Assembly: GCA_945869165.1 (NCBI GenBank)
Contig: CAMBNY010000010.1
Location: 1 to 57,342 of the forward strand
Direction: 5' to 3'
DNA from: Comamonas sp. lk
GTDB lineage: Bacteria; Pseudomonadota; Gammaproteobacteria; Burkholderiales; Burkholderiaceae_C
Length of the DNA: 57,342 nucleotides
Made by a program: the position numbers and the translations under genes. The notes below the pieces were generated by a model that was not told the origin of the DNA, made no database searches, and worked only from the letters and a program-made list of their open reading frames with translations. Below are positions 19,036 to 29,360 of this stretch, one piece after another (within the stretch, counting starts at the first letter, position 1; the number at the start of each line of letters is the position of its first letter).

Positions 19036-20846
19036 CAGTCTTCCACCCGCAAAATAGCCAGGAAAGCCTCTTGAGGCACCTCCACCGATCCGATTTGTTT
19101 CATGCGTTTCTTGCCTGCTTTTTGTTTCTCAAGGAGCTTGCGTTTGCGCGAAATATCGCCGCCGTAGCACTTGGCCAGCACGTTTTTGCGCAAGGCTTTG
19201 ATTGTCTCACGCGCAATCACATTAGAGCCAATCGCCGCCTGGATAGCGACGTCGTACATCTGGCGCGAAATCACCTCGCGCATCTTGCTCACTACGGCGC
19301 GGCCACGGTATGTCGCCTGAGTGCGGTGCACGATGATGGACAGCGCATCGACGCGCTCGCCATTGAGCAAAATATCCACTTTGACCACATCCGAGGCGCG
19401 GTATTCCTTGAACTCATAGTCCATGGACGCATAGCCCCGGCTGACGGACTTGAGTTTGTCAAAAAAGTCCAGCACGATTTCGCCCAGCGGCATGTCGTAG
19501 GTCAGCATCACCTGGCGCCCGTGGTAGGCCATATTGAGCTGCAGGCCACGCTTTTGGTTGGCGAGGGTCATGACCGCGCCCACGTACTCCTGCGGCATAT
19601 ACAAATGCACGGTGACGATGGGCTCGCGGATTTCATCGAGCTTGCCCTGGTCGGGCATCTTGGACGGGTTTTCCACCATACGCACTTCGCCATCGGCCTG
19701 CACCACTTGGTAGACTACGCTGGGGGCGGTGGTGATCAGGTCCTGGTCGAACTCGCGCTCTAGACGTTCCTGCACGATCTCCATGTGCAACAGCCCCAAA
19801 AATCCGCAGCGAAACCCAAAACCCAGCGCCTGGGACACTTCGGGCTCGTAATGCAGCGAGGCATCATTGAGCTTGAGCTTTTCCAGGCTGTCGCGCAAGC
19901 CTTCGTACTGGTTCGCCTCAGTCGGGTACAGACCGGCAAACACCTGGGGTTGGATTTCCTTAAACCCCGGCAGGGCTTCGGTAGCCGTCGCGGCGGCGCC
20001 ACCGGTGCCAGGCTTGACCAAGGTCACCGTATCGCCCACTTTGGCGGCCTGCAATTCGCGAATACCGGCAATGATGTAGCCGACCTGGCCTGCCTCCAGA
20101 CTCTCGCGCGGCAAGTTTGAGGGCGTAAAAACGCCCAGGCTGTCGGCGTTGTACATGGCACCGGTCGCCATCATCTTGATCTTCTCACCACGCGCCAGGC
20201 GGCCATCCACCACCCGCACGAGCATCACGACGCCGACGTAGCTATCAAACCAGCTGTCGATGATCATGGCGCGCAAGGCTCCATTCGGATTGCCTTTAGG
20301 CGCCGGCACCTTGGCCACGATGGCCTCCAAAATTTCATCGATACCCATGCCGGTTTTAGCGGAACAGGGAATGGCTTCGGTGGCGTCAATGCCAATCACG
20401 TCCTCAATCTCGGAGCGCGCATTGTCCGGATCGGCATTGGGCAAATCCATTTTGTTGAGCACCGGCACCACCTCGACACCCAGCTCCAAAGCCGTATAAC
20501 AATTGGCTACGGTCTGTGCCTCCACACCTTGGCTGGCATCGACCACGAGCAAAGCGCCTTCGCATGCGGACAGCGAGCGACTCACTTCGTAGGAGAAGTC
20601 CACATGGCCAGGAGTGTCAATTAAATTGAGGTTGTAGACCTGCCCATCTTTGGCCTTGTACTGTAAGGCGGCGGTCTGCGCCTTGATAGTTATCCCCCGC
20701 TCTTTTTCTATATCCATAGAGTCCAAAACCTGGGCTTCCATGTCGCGCGCTTCCAGGCCACCGCAGCGTTGAATCAAGCGGTCGGCCAGCGTGGATTTGC
20801 CATGGTCAATATGGGCAATGATCGAAAAATTTCTGATGTGTTGCAT
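19035..20846 (-). CDS. lepA: Elongation factor 4 (back-translocase LepA)
   Basis: LepA is a ribosome-associated GTPase related to EF-G, acting in 30S biogenesis and translation under stress. The protein is 603 residues. The G1 motif [13 protein letters not shown] is at residues 11-23; DTPGHVD (G3) and NKMDLP (G4) follow, and the unique C-terminal domain ends [22 protein letters not shown] 20846 is chosen over the TTG codon just before it. No strong Shine-Dalgarno sequence precedes it. A terminator at 20890-20921 separates it from mucD, so lepA probably has its own start or relies on read-through. Confidence 0.97.
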   Translation of the reverse strand: MQHIRNFSIIAHIDHGKSTLADRLIQRCGGLEARDMEAQVLDSMDIEKERGITIKAQTAALQYKAKDGQVYNLNLIDTPGHVDFSYEVSRSLSACEGALLVVDASQGVEAQTVANCYTALELGVEVVPVLNKMDLPNADPDNARSEIEDVIGIDATEAIPCSAKTGMGIDEILEAIVAKVPAPKGNPNGALRAMIIDSWFDSYVGVVMLVRVVDGRLARGEKIKMMATGAMYNADSLGVFTPSNLPRESLEAGQVGYIIAGIRELQAAKVGDTVTLVKPGTGGAAATATEALPGFKEIQPQVFAGLYPTEANQYEGLRDSLEKLKLNDASLHYEPEVSQALGFGFRCGFLGLLHMEIVQERLEREFDQDLITTAPSVVYQVVQADGEVRMVENPSKMPDQGKLDEIREPIVTVHLYMPQEYVGAVMTLANQKRGLQLNMAYHGRQVMLTYDMPLGEIVLDFFDKLKSVSRGYASMDYEFKEYRASDVVKVDILLNGERVDALSIIVHRTQATYRGRAVVSKMREVISRQMYDVAIQAAIGSNVIARETIKALRKNVLAKCYGGDISRKRKLLEKQKAGKKRMKQIGSVEVPQEAFLAILRVED

Positions 20847-20889
20847 CAAGCAGAAGGGTCAAGAGATTGAATTAAAAAGGCCTGGGCAG

Positions 20890-20921
20890 AAAAAAGGGCA
20901 CGTCGGATGAACGACGCGCCC
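20890..20921 (-). terminator. Intrinsic terminator between mucD and lepA
   Basis: On the minus strand GGGCGCGTCG pairs with CGACGTGCCC (one G-U pair) around a 6-base loop, then six T follow (20895-20890). It is 387 bases past mucD and 44 bases before the lepA start, so it ends either a long mucD 3' tail or a separate short transcript. Confidence 0.75.
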
Positions 20922-21008
20922 TGAACCAACAATCTTTGGCAACTGCGAAAGCTGGAACTTCATTGTAGGGAAAAAGCGTAAAACGACGAGGTCACATATG
21001 GGCTACTC

Positions 21009-21034
21009 GGCTTGTTGTCCATCGACAACAAGCC
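21009..21034. repeat. Perfect 11-bp inverted repeat
   Basis: GGCTTGTTGTC (21009-21019) and its exact complement (21024-21034) flank a 4-base CATC loop. No T run follows on either strand, so it is not a standard terminator. It ends two bases before the first DnaA-box-like site. Confidence 0.8.
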
Positions 21035-21036
21035 AA

Positions 21037-21081
21037 TTGTTCACAAGTTATGCACAAACTGTAAGCAAAGCATGTGAATAA
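21037..21081. promoter_or_regulatory. Cluster of DnaA-box-like 9-mers
   Basis: TTATGCACA (21048-21056, plus) and TTATTCACA (21073-21081, minus) both fit the DnaA-box pattern TTATNCACA. TTGTTCACA (21037-21045, plus) differs from it by one base. AT-rich DNA follows. DnaA binding is inference. Confidence 0.4.
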
Positions 21082-21308
21082 GGTGTTGATGGTATGTGCA
21101 GCACTCAAGAGCATTCCATATCGCGAATTTTATGATTTACTTTATTACCAAAAATTGATTTTTGGCACTTTCATTCTAACTAATACATCAATCAATTTTT
21201 AGGGCTCCCCATCCCGCAAACGCCTTTTTAGGGGCTTTCGCGGCAACTTTGCAGGGAAATTACGGCAAGCAAGCGCCAAAGCGCCCGCTTCGCACGGGAC
21301 TCTTTGGT

Positions 21309-22790
21309 TTAGTTGGCGAGCTTGATCAATGCGTATTGCGTCCAATCACCCCTACGGAACAGCACATTGATTGCCTTGGATTTATCCAATTTGGCAACCA
21401 GTGTTTCGAATTCTTTTAAAGAAGTGATCTCTACATTGGCCATAGCCAAAATCACATCGCCTTCACGCAAACCGGCCCGCGCAGCCAGTTCGGCGACCGC
21501 ATCGACGCGCACCCCGCCTTTGACCCGCAGCTCTTTCTTTTGCGCCTCCGTCAGCTCACTCACAGTCAATCCAAGCGGCTGCCCGGCGGCAGCTTTGGGT
21601 TTTCCTTCTGCCGCGGGCGCCTTGGACGCAGTTTTTTCGGCTTCAATCTCGGCAACGGTCACCGATAGTTCTTTGGTCGCACCGCGCCGCTGAACAGTCA
21701 AGCTCGCCCTAGTGCCCGGCTTAATTTCGCCGACGATGCGCGGCAGATCAATAGACTTCTCTATGGGTTTGCCATTGAAGCGCAAAATAACATCGCCCGG
21801 CTCCACGCCGGCCTTGTCCGCTGGTGCACCTGCTTCGACGCTGGTTACCAGTGCGCCCTGCGCCTTCGCCAAGCCCAAGGATTCAGCAAGCTCTTTGCTC
21901 ACTGGACCAATACCCACGCCAATGCGCCCCCTGGACACCCGACCCTGGCTGCGTAGTTGCTCGACCACCCGCACCGCCTCATCCATCGGTATAGAAAAGG
22001 AAATGCCCATGAATCCGCCCGAGCGCGAATAGATCTGGCTGTTGATACCCACCACCTCACCGCGCATATTGATCAGCGGGCCACCCGAATTGCCAGGGTT
22101 GATAGCCACATCCGTTTGGATAAAGGGCAGGTAATCGGTGTCATCGGTATAGCGTTGCTTGGCGCTCACAATGCCCGCGGTCACCGTGTTCTCAAAACCG
22201 AAGGGGGAGCCAATCGCCATCACCCACTCGCCTACTTTCAGGCGACCGACATCTCCCACTTTGACAGGCGTCAGGCCGACCGCCTCAATTTTCACCAGCG
22301 CAACATCGCTGCGCTTGTCCGCACCGATGATCTTGGCTTTGAATTCCCGCTTGTCTGTCAAAGTTACCAGCACCTCATCGGCGCCGTCCACCACATGCGC
22401 GTTGGTCATGATCAGCCCGTCTTGCGAAAAAATAAAGCCCGAACCCACACCCCGCGGCACATCCTCTTCCGGGGCAGGCCGATTGGAGCGGGGTGCCTGT
22501 TTTGGCATATTCGGCATGGGTAAGCCGAAGCGGCGGAAAAATTCCATCATTTCCTCGTCACCTGGCCCTGCGGGTTGCTGGCGACTGGTGACTTTCTGCG
22601 TGGTGCGTATGTTCACTACCGAAGGGCCGACCTGCTCGACCAAATCGGTGAAATCAGGCAGCGCGCGCGTCTGGGCATATAAGGCCGGTGCGTGCACACC
22701 TAGCAGGACCAGTGTCAATAGCGCCGCGCCCAAAAAAGGCAAGCCGGCGCGCAGGCGAGCAAAACCAGGTAATGCAAACATGAATGTCAT
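21309..22790 (-). CDS. mucD: DegP/MucD-type periplasmic serine protease
   Basis: This HtrA-family protease degrades or refolds damaged envelope proteins. The 493-residue precursor has a Sec signal peptide (cleavage near ALYAQ, residues 36-40) and a trypsin-like domain with His132 (TNAHVV), Asp162 and Ser235 (GNSGGPL), then two PDZ domains (about 275-370 and 400-490). The stretch about 370-400 is Lys/Ala/Glu-rich. In relatives this gene closes the rpoE-rseA-rseB-mucD set and is controlled by sigma-E; here rpoE-rseAB are missing upstream and I see no clear sigma-E promoter in the 181 bases before it. DegQ is an alternative name. Confidence 0.94.
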   Translation of the reverse strand: MTFMFALPGFARLRAGLPFLGAALLTLVLLGVHAPALYAQTRALPDFTDLVEQVGPSVVNIRTTQKVTSRQQPAGPGDEEMMEFFRRFGLPMPNMPKQAPRSNRPAPEEDVPRGVGSGFIFSQDGLIMTNAHVVDGADEVLVTLTDKREFKAKIIGADKRSDVALVKIEAVGLTPVKVGDVGRLKVGEWVMAIGSPFGFENTVTAGIVSAKQRYTDDTDYLPFIQTDVAINPGNSGGPLINMRGEVVGINSQIYSRSGGFMGISFSIPMDEAVRVVEQLRSQGRVSRGRIGVGIGPVSKELAESLGLAKAQGALVTSVEAGAPADKAGVEPGDVILRFNGKPIEKSIDLPRIVGEIKPGTRASLTVQRRGATKELSVTVAEIEAEKTASKAPAAEGKPKAAAGQPLGLTVSELTEAQKKELRVKGGVRVDAVAELAARAGLREGDVILAMANVEITSLKEFETLVAKLDKSKAINVLFRRGDWTQYALIKLAN

Positions 22791-22971
22791 TCTCCAACTC
22801 CCAATAAAAAACGCACCGGCTCAGAAGTACCAAGAGACGCCGCAATTGCAACGATATGCGGCCACAGCTCCAAATTGCAAACTGCCCTCGAAAACTTTAC
22901 ATGAAGCGCCTACGGCACCCATACTATCGCCGATTAAAACCCTCATGACCCGACTGGCGACCATGGCCTTG

Positions 22972-23397
22972 CTACCTTTGAGCGATCAGGGCACGGCACA
23001 AGGCCGTCCAGCTCGGGTCCTGATGAACTGCGGGCCCGGCAATCAAACATTGAACCAGCCCGCCACCGCTATCTATGCGCAGCACAGAAAAACCAGGCAA
23101 TGCCATAAGCCATTGAACCCTGCACCCCTGTGCCTGCGGCCAGCCTGACCAATGCCAGGCTGTGCCATTCCACTCCAAGGTGCCACTCGGCGTTTTCCAC
23201 CACGCGCGCGCTGCAAGACAAAACAACAGACCAAAAACCAATATAAGTCCGCAAAGGGCGACTGGATCGGCGCCTTCTAGCCCCAGCAATAGTAGTAAAA
23301 GTAAACTAAAGATACTCAGCCCCAGTATCAAGGCCGCATGGGCTCGGTCACGACTGAACCGTAGCCTGACAAACGGCGCTTGGCTTAACAAGGTCAA
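22972..23397 (-). CDS. Hypothetical membrane protein (YgfX/CptA-like topology)
   Basis: I do not firmly recognise this 141-residue protein. Two hydrophobic segments (about residues 20-38 and 46-64) are followed by a soluble part with a repeated W/G pattern (SGTLEWNGTAWHWSGWP). Two N-terminal membrane helices followed by a short W/G-containing beta domain resembles YgfX/CptA proteins, but the match is weak. It starts 30 bases after the fabF stop on the same strand, so it is probably cotranscribed with fabF. It occupies the place between fabF and mucD where rpoE, rseA and rseB are usually found. Confidence 0.6.
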   Translation of the reverse strand: MTLLSQAPFVRLRFSRDRAHAALILGLSIFSLLLLLLLGLEGADPVALCGLILVFGLLFCLAARAWWKTPSGTLEWNGTAWHWSGWPQAQGCRVQWLMALPGFSVLRIDSGGGLVQCLIAGPAVHQDPSWTALCRALIAQR

Positions 23398-23427
23398 TCC
23401 CCCGTCTGTTCTATACCAGACTGGGTT

Positions 23428-24672
23428 TTAAGCGCGCTTGAACACCAATGCGCCGTTGGTGCCGCCAAAGCCGAAGTTATTTTTCAGAGCAGCCCGGATT
23501 GGCATATCGCGCGCCTGGTTGGCGCAGTAGTCCAAGTCGCATTCAGGATCCGGGTTAAATAAATTGATGGTCGGTGGGCATTTCTGGTGGTACAGGGCCA
23601 GCACCGTAAACACCGATTCCAGTCCTCCGGCACCGCCCAGCAAATGCCCGGTCATGGACTTGGTTGAGCTGACCACTATCTTCTTGGCATGCCCTCCCAA
23701 AGCCGCCTTGATAGCATTGGTTTCGTTGATATCCCCCAAAGGCGTAGAGGTACCGTGCGCGTTGAGGTAATCAATATCCTCAGGGTTAAGGGATGCATTG
23801 CGCAATGCGCTAAGCATGGCGCGGCGTGGGCCGTCCATGTTCGGTGCGGTCATGTGGCCGGCATCGGCACTCATGCCAAAACCTGCCAACTCGGCGTAAA
23901 TGCGGGCACCCCGTGCCTTAGCGTGCTCGTACTCTTCCAGCACCATGATGCCGCCGCCCTCGCCCAACACGAAGCCGTCGCGGTCTTTGTCCCAGGGTCG
24001 TGAGGCGCTCGCGGGGTCATCGTTGCGGGTACTCAAGGCACGCATAGCGGCAAATCCACCGACGCCGAGATGGGAAACCGCCGCTTCCGATCCGCCAGCA
24101 ACCATGACATCCGCGTCGCCGTACTCAATCATGCGACCCGCTTCGCCAATGCAGTGCAGGCCCGTGGTACAGGCCGTGGCAATGGCAATGTTGGGACCTT
24201 TGAACCCAAAGCGCATAGACACATGGCCGGCTGTCATATTGATAATGGAAGCTGGGACGAAAAACGGCGAGATACGGCGTGGGCCGCGCGCCGCAAATTC
24301 GATGTTGGTGTGCTCTATCATGGGCAGGCCGCCGATGCCCGAGCCGATCACGCATCCAATGCGCGTGGCTTCCTCTTCACCCAACGCATCTCCAGTGGCC
24401 AGTCCCGCATCCTGCACCGCCTGCACCGCCGCGACGATGCCGTAATGGATGAAAGTATCCATGGCGCGCGCGTCCTTGGGGCTGATGTAACGGTCCAAGT
24501 CCAAGTTCCGCACTTCACCGGCAATGCGACAAGAAAATGCGCTTGCATCAAATTTACTGATCTGGCTTATGCCTGATATGCCCGCCAGCAGATTGGCCCA
24601 GGCCTCATCCACCGTATTGCCAACAGGGCTGACGCAGCCCAAACCAGTAACTACTACACGACGACGGGACAT
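23428..24672 (-). CDS. fabF: 3-oxoacyl-[acyl-carrier-protein] synthase II
   Basis: FabF elongates acyl-ACP by condensation with malonyl-ACP, and is needed for the 16:1 to 18:1 step. The 414-residue protein begins [18 protein letters not shown], has the nucleophile Cys168 in TACTTG, and the two catalytic His in [11 protein letters not shown] and [16 protein letters not shown] 24672 follows an AGGTGAGT ribosome-binding site; the in-frame extension to 24753 lacks family sequence. It is separated from acpP by 138 bases. Confidence 0.97.
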   Translation of the reverse strand: MSRRRVVVTGLGCVSPVGNTVDEAWANLLAGISGISQISKFDASAFSCRIAGEVRNLDLDRYISPKDARAMDTFIHYGIVAAVQAVQDAGLATGDALGEEEATRIGCVIGSGIGGLPMIEHTNIEFAARGPRRISPFFVPASIINMTAGHVSMRFGFKGPNIAIATACTTGLHCIGEAGRMIEYGDADVMVAGGSEAAVSHLGVGGFAAMRALSTRNDDPASASRPWDKDRDGFVLGEGGGIMVLEEYEHAKARGARIYAELAGFGMSADAGHMTAPNMDGPRRAMLSALRNASLNPEDIDYLNAHGTSTPLGDINETNAIKAALGGHAKKIVVSSTKSMTGHLLGGAGGLESVFTVLALYHQKCPPTINLFNPDPECDLDYCANQARDMPIRAALKNNFGFGGTNGALVFKRA

Positions 24673-24810
24673 ACTCACCTGTATTAAACGTTTCGTGAAT
24701 GACAAACTGTGCCCAGCGGCAGCTCCGCCAGAGCCCCCGGACAGCTTACGCAAAGGCCAACTGTCGGGGTTTTAGCACCCAGCCGCAAAGACGGGTGCTA
24801 GAGCATACTT

Positions 24811-25086
<276 letters not shown>

Positions 25087-25157
25087 TTACCAGTGCGGGC
25101 GCATCGCACTCGCACTGGCCGCCTCGCGGACATAAAGGCGTAAAACCGGATACTACT

Positions 25158-25904
25158 TTACATATACATGCCACCGTTGACGTGCAATTCCTGCCCCGTG
25201 ACATAGGCCGCTTGCGGCGATGCCAGATAGACAACGGCATGCGCGATATCCGCAGGCTGGCCCAAATGCCCCAAGGGAATCTGGGTTTGCAAGGCATTTT
25301 GTTGCTCCTGGCTCAGGGCTGCGGTCATGTCGGTGGCGATAAAGCCCGGAGCGATGCAATTGACGGTAATCTGGCGCGAGCCCAGTTCCCGTGCCAGGGC
25401 GCGGGTCATGCCTGCGACGCCAGCTTTGGCAGCGGCGTAATTGGCCTGGCCCGGATTGCCGGAGGCGCCAACCACCGAGGTGATGTTGATGATCCGGCCA
25501 TAGCGCTGCTTCATCATGGGCCGCATTACTGCCCGGCTCATGCGGAAAACGCCTTTGAGGTTGGCATCGATCACCGCATCCCAATCCTCATCTTTCATGC
25601 GTATCGCCAAGTTATCGCGGGTAATTCCAGCGTTGTTCACCAGTACTTGCAAACCGCTTTGTTCCTTGATCACCGCATCGACCAGCGCATCACATGCAGC
25701 CCCATCCGTCACATTGAGCACCCGCCCTGCGCAGCCTGCATAAGCGTCCAGCGCACGGCTGATGGTTTGGGCACCGGCTTCGGTCGTGGCCGTTCCCACC
25801 ACACGCAGGCCTTTGCGGGCCAACTCCAGCGCAATCGCAGCGCCAATGCCGCGCGAGGCCCCCGTCACCAAGGCAACTTGCCCTGCAAATTCAATCGAAT
25901 TCAT
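25158..25904 (-). CDS. fabG: 3-oxoacyl-[acyl-carrier-protein] reductase
   Basis: FabG reduces 3-oxoacyl-ACP with NADPH in each elongation cycle. This 248-residue short-chain dehydrogenase has TGASRGIG (residues 14-21) for the cofactor, NNAG (90-93), and the catalytic Ser143, Tyr156 and Lys160. The C-terminal GGMYM end is typical of FabG. Its ATG overlaps the fabD stop by four bases (ATGA). Confidence 0.97.
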   Translation of the reverse strand: MNSIEFAGQVALVTGASRGIGAAIALELARKGLRVVGTATTEAGAQTISRALDAYAGCAGRVLNVTDGAACDALVDAVIKEQSGLQVLVNNAGITRDNLAIRMKDEDWDAVIDANLKGVFRMSRAVMRPMMKQRYGRIINITSVVGASGNPGQANYAAAKAGVAGMTRALARELGSRQITVNCIAPGFIATDMTAALSQEQQNALQTQIPLGHLGQPADIAHAVVYLASPQAAYVTGQELHVNGGMYM

Positions 25905-26851
25905 TGCAAACCCGCCTGTGTTTCAGCCAAAGTGGCCGGATCAAATACCGCGAAAGCACTTAAGGACGCATCGATGCGCTTGACCATGCCGCTCAGGACC
26001 TTGCCCGGGCCGCATTCCACCAACTGCTCCAGGCCCCGCGCTTTAATGGCTTGCACGGTCTGCACCCAGCGCACCGGCCCGAAGGCTTGGCGGTACAAAG
26101 CATCGCGGATGCGATCGGGATCTGTTTCTACCGCCACATCAATGTTGTTGATGACCGGAATCTGGGGGCTGGCAATCGCAATGTGACCCAGGCGCTCGCG
26201 CAATATCAGTGCAGCCGGTTGCATTAAAGCGCAATGGAAAGGCGCAGATACAGGTAGCAACAAAGTGCGTTTGGCACCCTGGGCCTTGAGCACTTCACAT
26301 GCACGATCGACAGCGGCTTTGCTTCCGGAAATCACGGTCTGGGCGTTGTCGTTGAAATTAGCCGCCTCCACCACTTCGCCACTTTCCATCGAAAACTCCG
26401 CGGCCACTTCGCCACACCATGCCGCCACCCGCGCCGGGTCCATACCCAAAATAGCGGCCATCGCACCCTTGCCCACCGGTACCGCTTCCTGCATAGCCTG
26501 CCCGCGCAGCCGCACCAAAGGCACTGCATCGGCCAGCGTCAAGGCGCCCGCCGCCACCAAGGCGGCGTACTCACCCAGCGAATGTCCGGCCACGGCCTGC
26601 GGTGCGATACCGACTTCGGCCATCCACACCCGGTAAGCTGCAACACCTGCCACCAGCATCACCGGCTGGGTATTGGTTGTCAGCGCAAGGTCTTCTTTGC
26701 TGCCCTCTCGAACTAAGGCTCCGATGTCTTGGTGCAAAGCCTGCGAGGCCTCGTCCAGCACGGCGCGTACCGCAGGATGCGTACCCCAAGCGTCCAGCAT
26801 ACCCACAGCCTGGGATCCCTGTCCGGGAAAAACAAAAGCAAATAGTTTCAT
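25901..26851 (-). CDS. fabD: Malonyl-CoA--ACP transacylase
   Basis: FabD moves malonyl groups from CoA to ACP. The 316-residue protein has the N-terminal GQGSQ motif (residues 10-14), the nucleophile Ser91 in GHSLGEY and the catalytic His in APFHCALM (about 200-207). It lies 63 bases after fabH and overlaps fabG by four bases, so it is coupled to fabG. Confidence 0.97.
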   Translation of the reverse strand: MKLFAFVFPGQGSQAVGMLDAWGTHPAVRAVLDEASQALHQDIGALVREGSKEDLALTTNTQPVMLVAGVAAYRVWMAEVGIAPQAVAGHSLGEYAALVAAGALTLADAVPLVRLRGQAMQEAVPVGKGAMAAILGMDPARVAAWCGEVAAEFSMESGEVVEAANFNDNAQTVISGSKAAVDRACEVLKAQGAKRTLLLPVSAPFHCALMQPAALILRERLGHIAIASPQIPVINNIDVAVETDPDRIRDALYRQAFGPVRWVQTVQAIKARGLEQLVECGPGKVLSGMVKRIDASLSAFAVFDPATLAETQAGLQ

Positions 26852-26914
26852 CGGTTCAAAGGCTTAATGGAATAGAGCATAAAACTCGGTTGGATTAGCG
26901 TGTGCGCACTAGGA

Positions 26915-27892
26915 TCACAAGGTCAGCAATACCGCCCCCCAGGTGAAGCCGCCGCCCACGCCTTCGAGCAAGACAGTCTGCCCTCTTAGGATGCGCTTAC
27001 TGCGCACACCAGCATCGAGCGCCAGCGGAATCGAGGCTGCCGAGGTATTACCGTGCTGGTCTACGGTCACCATCACTTTTTCCATCGGCAGCTTGAGCTT
27101 TTTAGCGGTGCTTTGAATGATGCGAATGTTGGCCTGGTGCGGCACCAGCCAGTCAATATCCGACTCGGCTTTTCCGGCCTTGGATAAGACCGCACGTGCT
27201 GCATCTTCCAGCACACCTACCGCCAGTTTGAACACCGCCTGCCCTGCCATTTTGAGTAAGGGTACTCCAGCTACCAAGCCACCATGCACGTGGCCGGGCA
27301 CGCACAGAATATCGACATGCCGACCATCCGCATGCAGGTCAGAAGATAAAACTCCCGGCTTATCGGAGGCTTCCAAAACCACCGCCCCGGCACCGTCGCC
27401 AAAGAGCACGCAGGTACCTCGGTCCTTAAAATCCAAGATACGCGAGAAAATTTCGGCCCCAACCACCAGCGCGCAACGGGCACTGCCGGTCTTGATGAGG
27501 GCATCGGCGACGGTAAGTGCATAGACAAATCCGCTGCACACCGCCTGCACATCAAAAGCGGCGCCACCGATCGCGCCAAGCTTGCCTTGCAAAATACACG
27601 CGGTGGAGGGAAACACCATATCCGGTGTCGAGGTAGCCACGATGATGAGATCGACCTCACTGGCCGACCGCCCCGCCGCCACCAAAGCAGCCTGGCAAGC
27701 GTGCAAAGCCAGATCGCTGCAAAAAATACCGTCGTCGGCGAAGTGGCGGGCGCTAATGCCGCTGCGCTCGACGATCCAGTCGTCCGAGGTCTCAATGCCA
27801 TCTTGCGCCAAACGCGCCACCATGTCGGCATTGCTCAGGCGCCTGGGCGGGAGGTAACTGCCGGTGCCCGTGATACGTGTATAGCTACTCAT
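26915..27892 (-). CDS. fabH: 3-oxoacyl-[acyl-carrier-protein] synthase III
   Basis: FabH starts fatty-acid synthesis by condensing acetyl-CoA with malonyl-ACP. The 325-residue protein has the nucleophile Cys119 ([10 protein letters not shown]), the catalytic His in VPHQANIRI and Asn in [10 protein letters not shown]. Its start is 20 bases after the plsX stop, the conserved plsX-fabH pairing. Confidence 0.97.
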   Translation of the reverse strand: MSSYTRITGTGSYLPPRRLSNADMVARLAQDGIETSDDWIVERSGISARHFADDGIFCSDLALHACQAALVAAGRSASEVDLIIVATSTPDMVFPSTACILQGKLGAIGGAAFDVQAVCSGFVYALTVADALIKTGSARCALVVGAEIFSRILDFKDRGTCVLFGDGAGAVVLEASDKPGVLSSDLHADGRHVDILCVPGHVHGGLVAGVPLLKMAGQAVFKLAVGVLEDAARAVLSKAGKAESDIDWLVPHQANIRIIQSTAKKLKLPMEKVMVTVDQHGNTSAASIPLALDAGVRSKRILRGQTVLLEGVGGGFTWGAVLLTL

Positions 27893-27912
27893 GAAAAATC
27901 CGGATCGGAAAC

Positions 27913-28947
27913 TTAGCCCTGCGTCGAGTTGGGGACTTGCGCACTGAGCAAAGGCGCCGCATGCGCAATGCGCGTTCGCACGCGCTCTAATAAATTATTC
28001 TGTACGGCATCATACGCTCGGCCCAATGCGCTAGAAAACGCCAATTCGTCGGCCGAACCATGGCTTTTGAACACCAAGCCGCGCAGGCCCAGCAAGGCCA
28101 CGCCGTTGTAACGCCGATGATCGATACGCCGCTTCAGTGCGGACAATACCGGTGCCGATGCCAGCGCTGCCAGTTTGGTGAACAGATTGCGCCCATATTC
28201 CTCTTTAAGGAAACCGACAATCATCCCGGCCAGACCCTCGCTGGTTTTGAGGGCCACGTTGCCCACAAAGCCATCACACACCACCAAATCTACCGTACCT
28301 TTGAAAATGTCGTTGCCTTCGACATTGCCGAAAAAATTCAAATCACCGCTAGCCGCAGCCGCACGGAGTAATTCGCCGGATTCTTTAATCGTGTCATTGC
28401 CCTTGATGACTTCAGAACCAATATTGAGCAAACCGACGGAGGGCGCACTGCGGTCATCGATAACCGACACTAGCGCCGAGCCCATGACCGCAAATTGCAG
28501 CAGATGCAAGGGCGTGCAATCGACATTAGCACCCAAATCCAGCACCGTCGTCGCATGGCCTTTGGCGTTGGGAATTTGACCGGCAAGCGCCGGCCGGTCT
28601 ATGCCTTCCAGCGTTTTCAGGAGGTACCGGGCGATCGCCATGAGCGCACCCGTGTTGCCGGCCGAGACCGCTGCCTGCGCCTGCCCATCGCGCACTTGCT
28701 CGATCGCTGCGCGCATGGACGAGTCTTTTTTCTTGCGCAAGGCGATTTCTAACGCGTCGTCCATCTCCACGACTTCGCTGGCAAAAACCTTGGTAACACG
28801 AGGATGGGAAAAGTCGGCCAAAGCCTGCGGCAGACCCACCAAAACCAAGTGAGCTTCAGGGCGCAGCGCTAGAAATTTGCGACAGGCTGGGAGCGTGACT
28901 GAGGGTCCGAAATCCCCGCCCATGCAATCAACTGCAATGGTAATCAT
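27913..28947 (-). CDS. plsX: Phosphate acyltransferase PlsX
   Basis: PlsX makes acyl-phosphate from acyl-ACP, feeding phospholipid synthesis through PlsY. The 344-residue protein has the family start [13 protein letters not shown] (residues 3-15), then [13 protein letters not shown], and [15 protein letters not shown] later. It is downstream of rpmF beyond a hairpin that looks like a terminator, so its transcription may come partly from read-through and partly from its own promoter. Confidence 0.97.
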   Translation of the reverse strand: MITIAVDCMGGDFGPSVTLPACRKFLALRPEAHLVLVGLPQALADFSHPRVTKVFASEVVEMDDALEIALRKKKDSSMRAAIEQVRDGQAQAAVSAGNTGALMAIARYLLKTLEGIDRPALAGQIPNAKGHATTVLDLGANVDCTPLHLLQFAVMGSALVSVIDDRSAPSVGLLNIGSEVIKGNDTIKESGELLRAAAASGDLNFFGNVEGNDIFKGTVDLVVCDGFVGNVALKTSEGLAGMIVGFLKEEYGRNLFTKLAALASAPVLSALKRRIDHRRYNGVALLGLRGLVFKSHGSADELAFSSALGRAYDAVQNNLLERVRTRIAHAAPLLSAQVPNSTQG

Positions 28948-28998
28948 GCAGCGTCAGGGAGGAAAATTGGTTTCACGGGGCTAAAGCACGTGGGCATG

Positions 28999-29037
28999 AA
29001 AAAAGCCCGAGGCTACAGGCGATGCAGCTTCGGGCTT
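28999..29037 (-). terminator. Terminator or attenuator between rpmF and plsX
   Basis: On the minus strand AAGCCCGA (29037-29030) pairs with TCGGGCTT (29010-29003) around a region that can form an inner GCT/AGC stem; six T follow (29004-28999). It ends the yceD-rpmF message, fully or in part, before plsX. Confidence 0.75.
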
Positions 29038-29055
29038 GGGGCCAACCCGCGCGGG

Positions 29056-29238
29056 TCAGGCTTCTGATTTGGTCTTGAGGACTTTGCGGCCACGATAAAA
29101 GCCCGTGGGGCTGATGTGGTGACGCAAATGGATTTCGCCGGTGGTCGGCTCCACCGCAATGCCGGGGACGACCAGCGCATTGTGCGAACGGTGCATGCCG
29201 CGCTTGGAGGGAGATTTTTTGTTTTGCTGAACTGCCAT
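29056..29238 (-). CDS. rpmF: 50S ribosomal protein L32
   Basis: L32 is a small protein of the large ribosomal subunit. This 60-residue form begins [22 protein letters not shown] and has no cysteine, so it is the zinc-independent type. ATG 29238 follows an AGGAGCC ribosome-binding site; the in-frame extension to 29301 is not coding. It sits between yceD and plsX, the conserved order. Confidence 0.97.
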   Translation of the reverse strand: MAVQQNKKSPSKRGMHRSHNALVVPGIAVEPTTGEIHLRHHISPTGFYRGRKVLKTKSEA

Positions 29239-29360
29239 GGTTGGCTCCTGGTCAAATTGGCTGCAGGCGAGGCAGCGCCGTCGGTTAATTGAATGGCGCA
29301 ATGAACGATGTCTGCACCCAAGCCCTCCATTATAGCGTCAGGGCGCATTTGCAAGTGCCA

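Larger units (their letters stand above)
20847..21308. other. 462-base intergenic region between lepA and mucD
   Basis: No gene is visible. From left to right it holds a minus-strand terminator (20890-20921), a perfect 11-bp inverted repeat (21009-21034), three DnaA-box-like 9-mers (21037-21081), an AT-rich stretch (about 21118-21200) containing a 7-bp hairpin CCAAAAA/TTTTTGG (21148-21165), and about 100 bases of plain sequence up to the mucD stop. It is the most AT-rich non-coding stretch I noticed in the window. Confidence 0.7.

Noticed and set aside
21009..21081. Chromosomal replication origin
   Set aside because: DnaA-box-like sites and AT-rich DNA are present, but there is no dnaA, dnaN, rpmH or gidA/parAB nearby and only three sites. 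I kept it as a possible DnaA-binding element.
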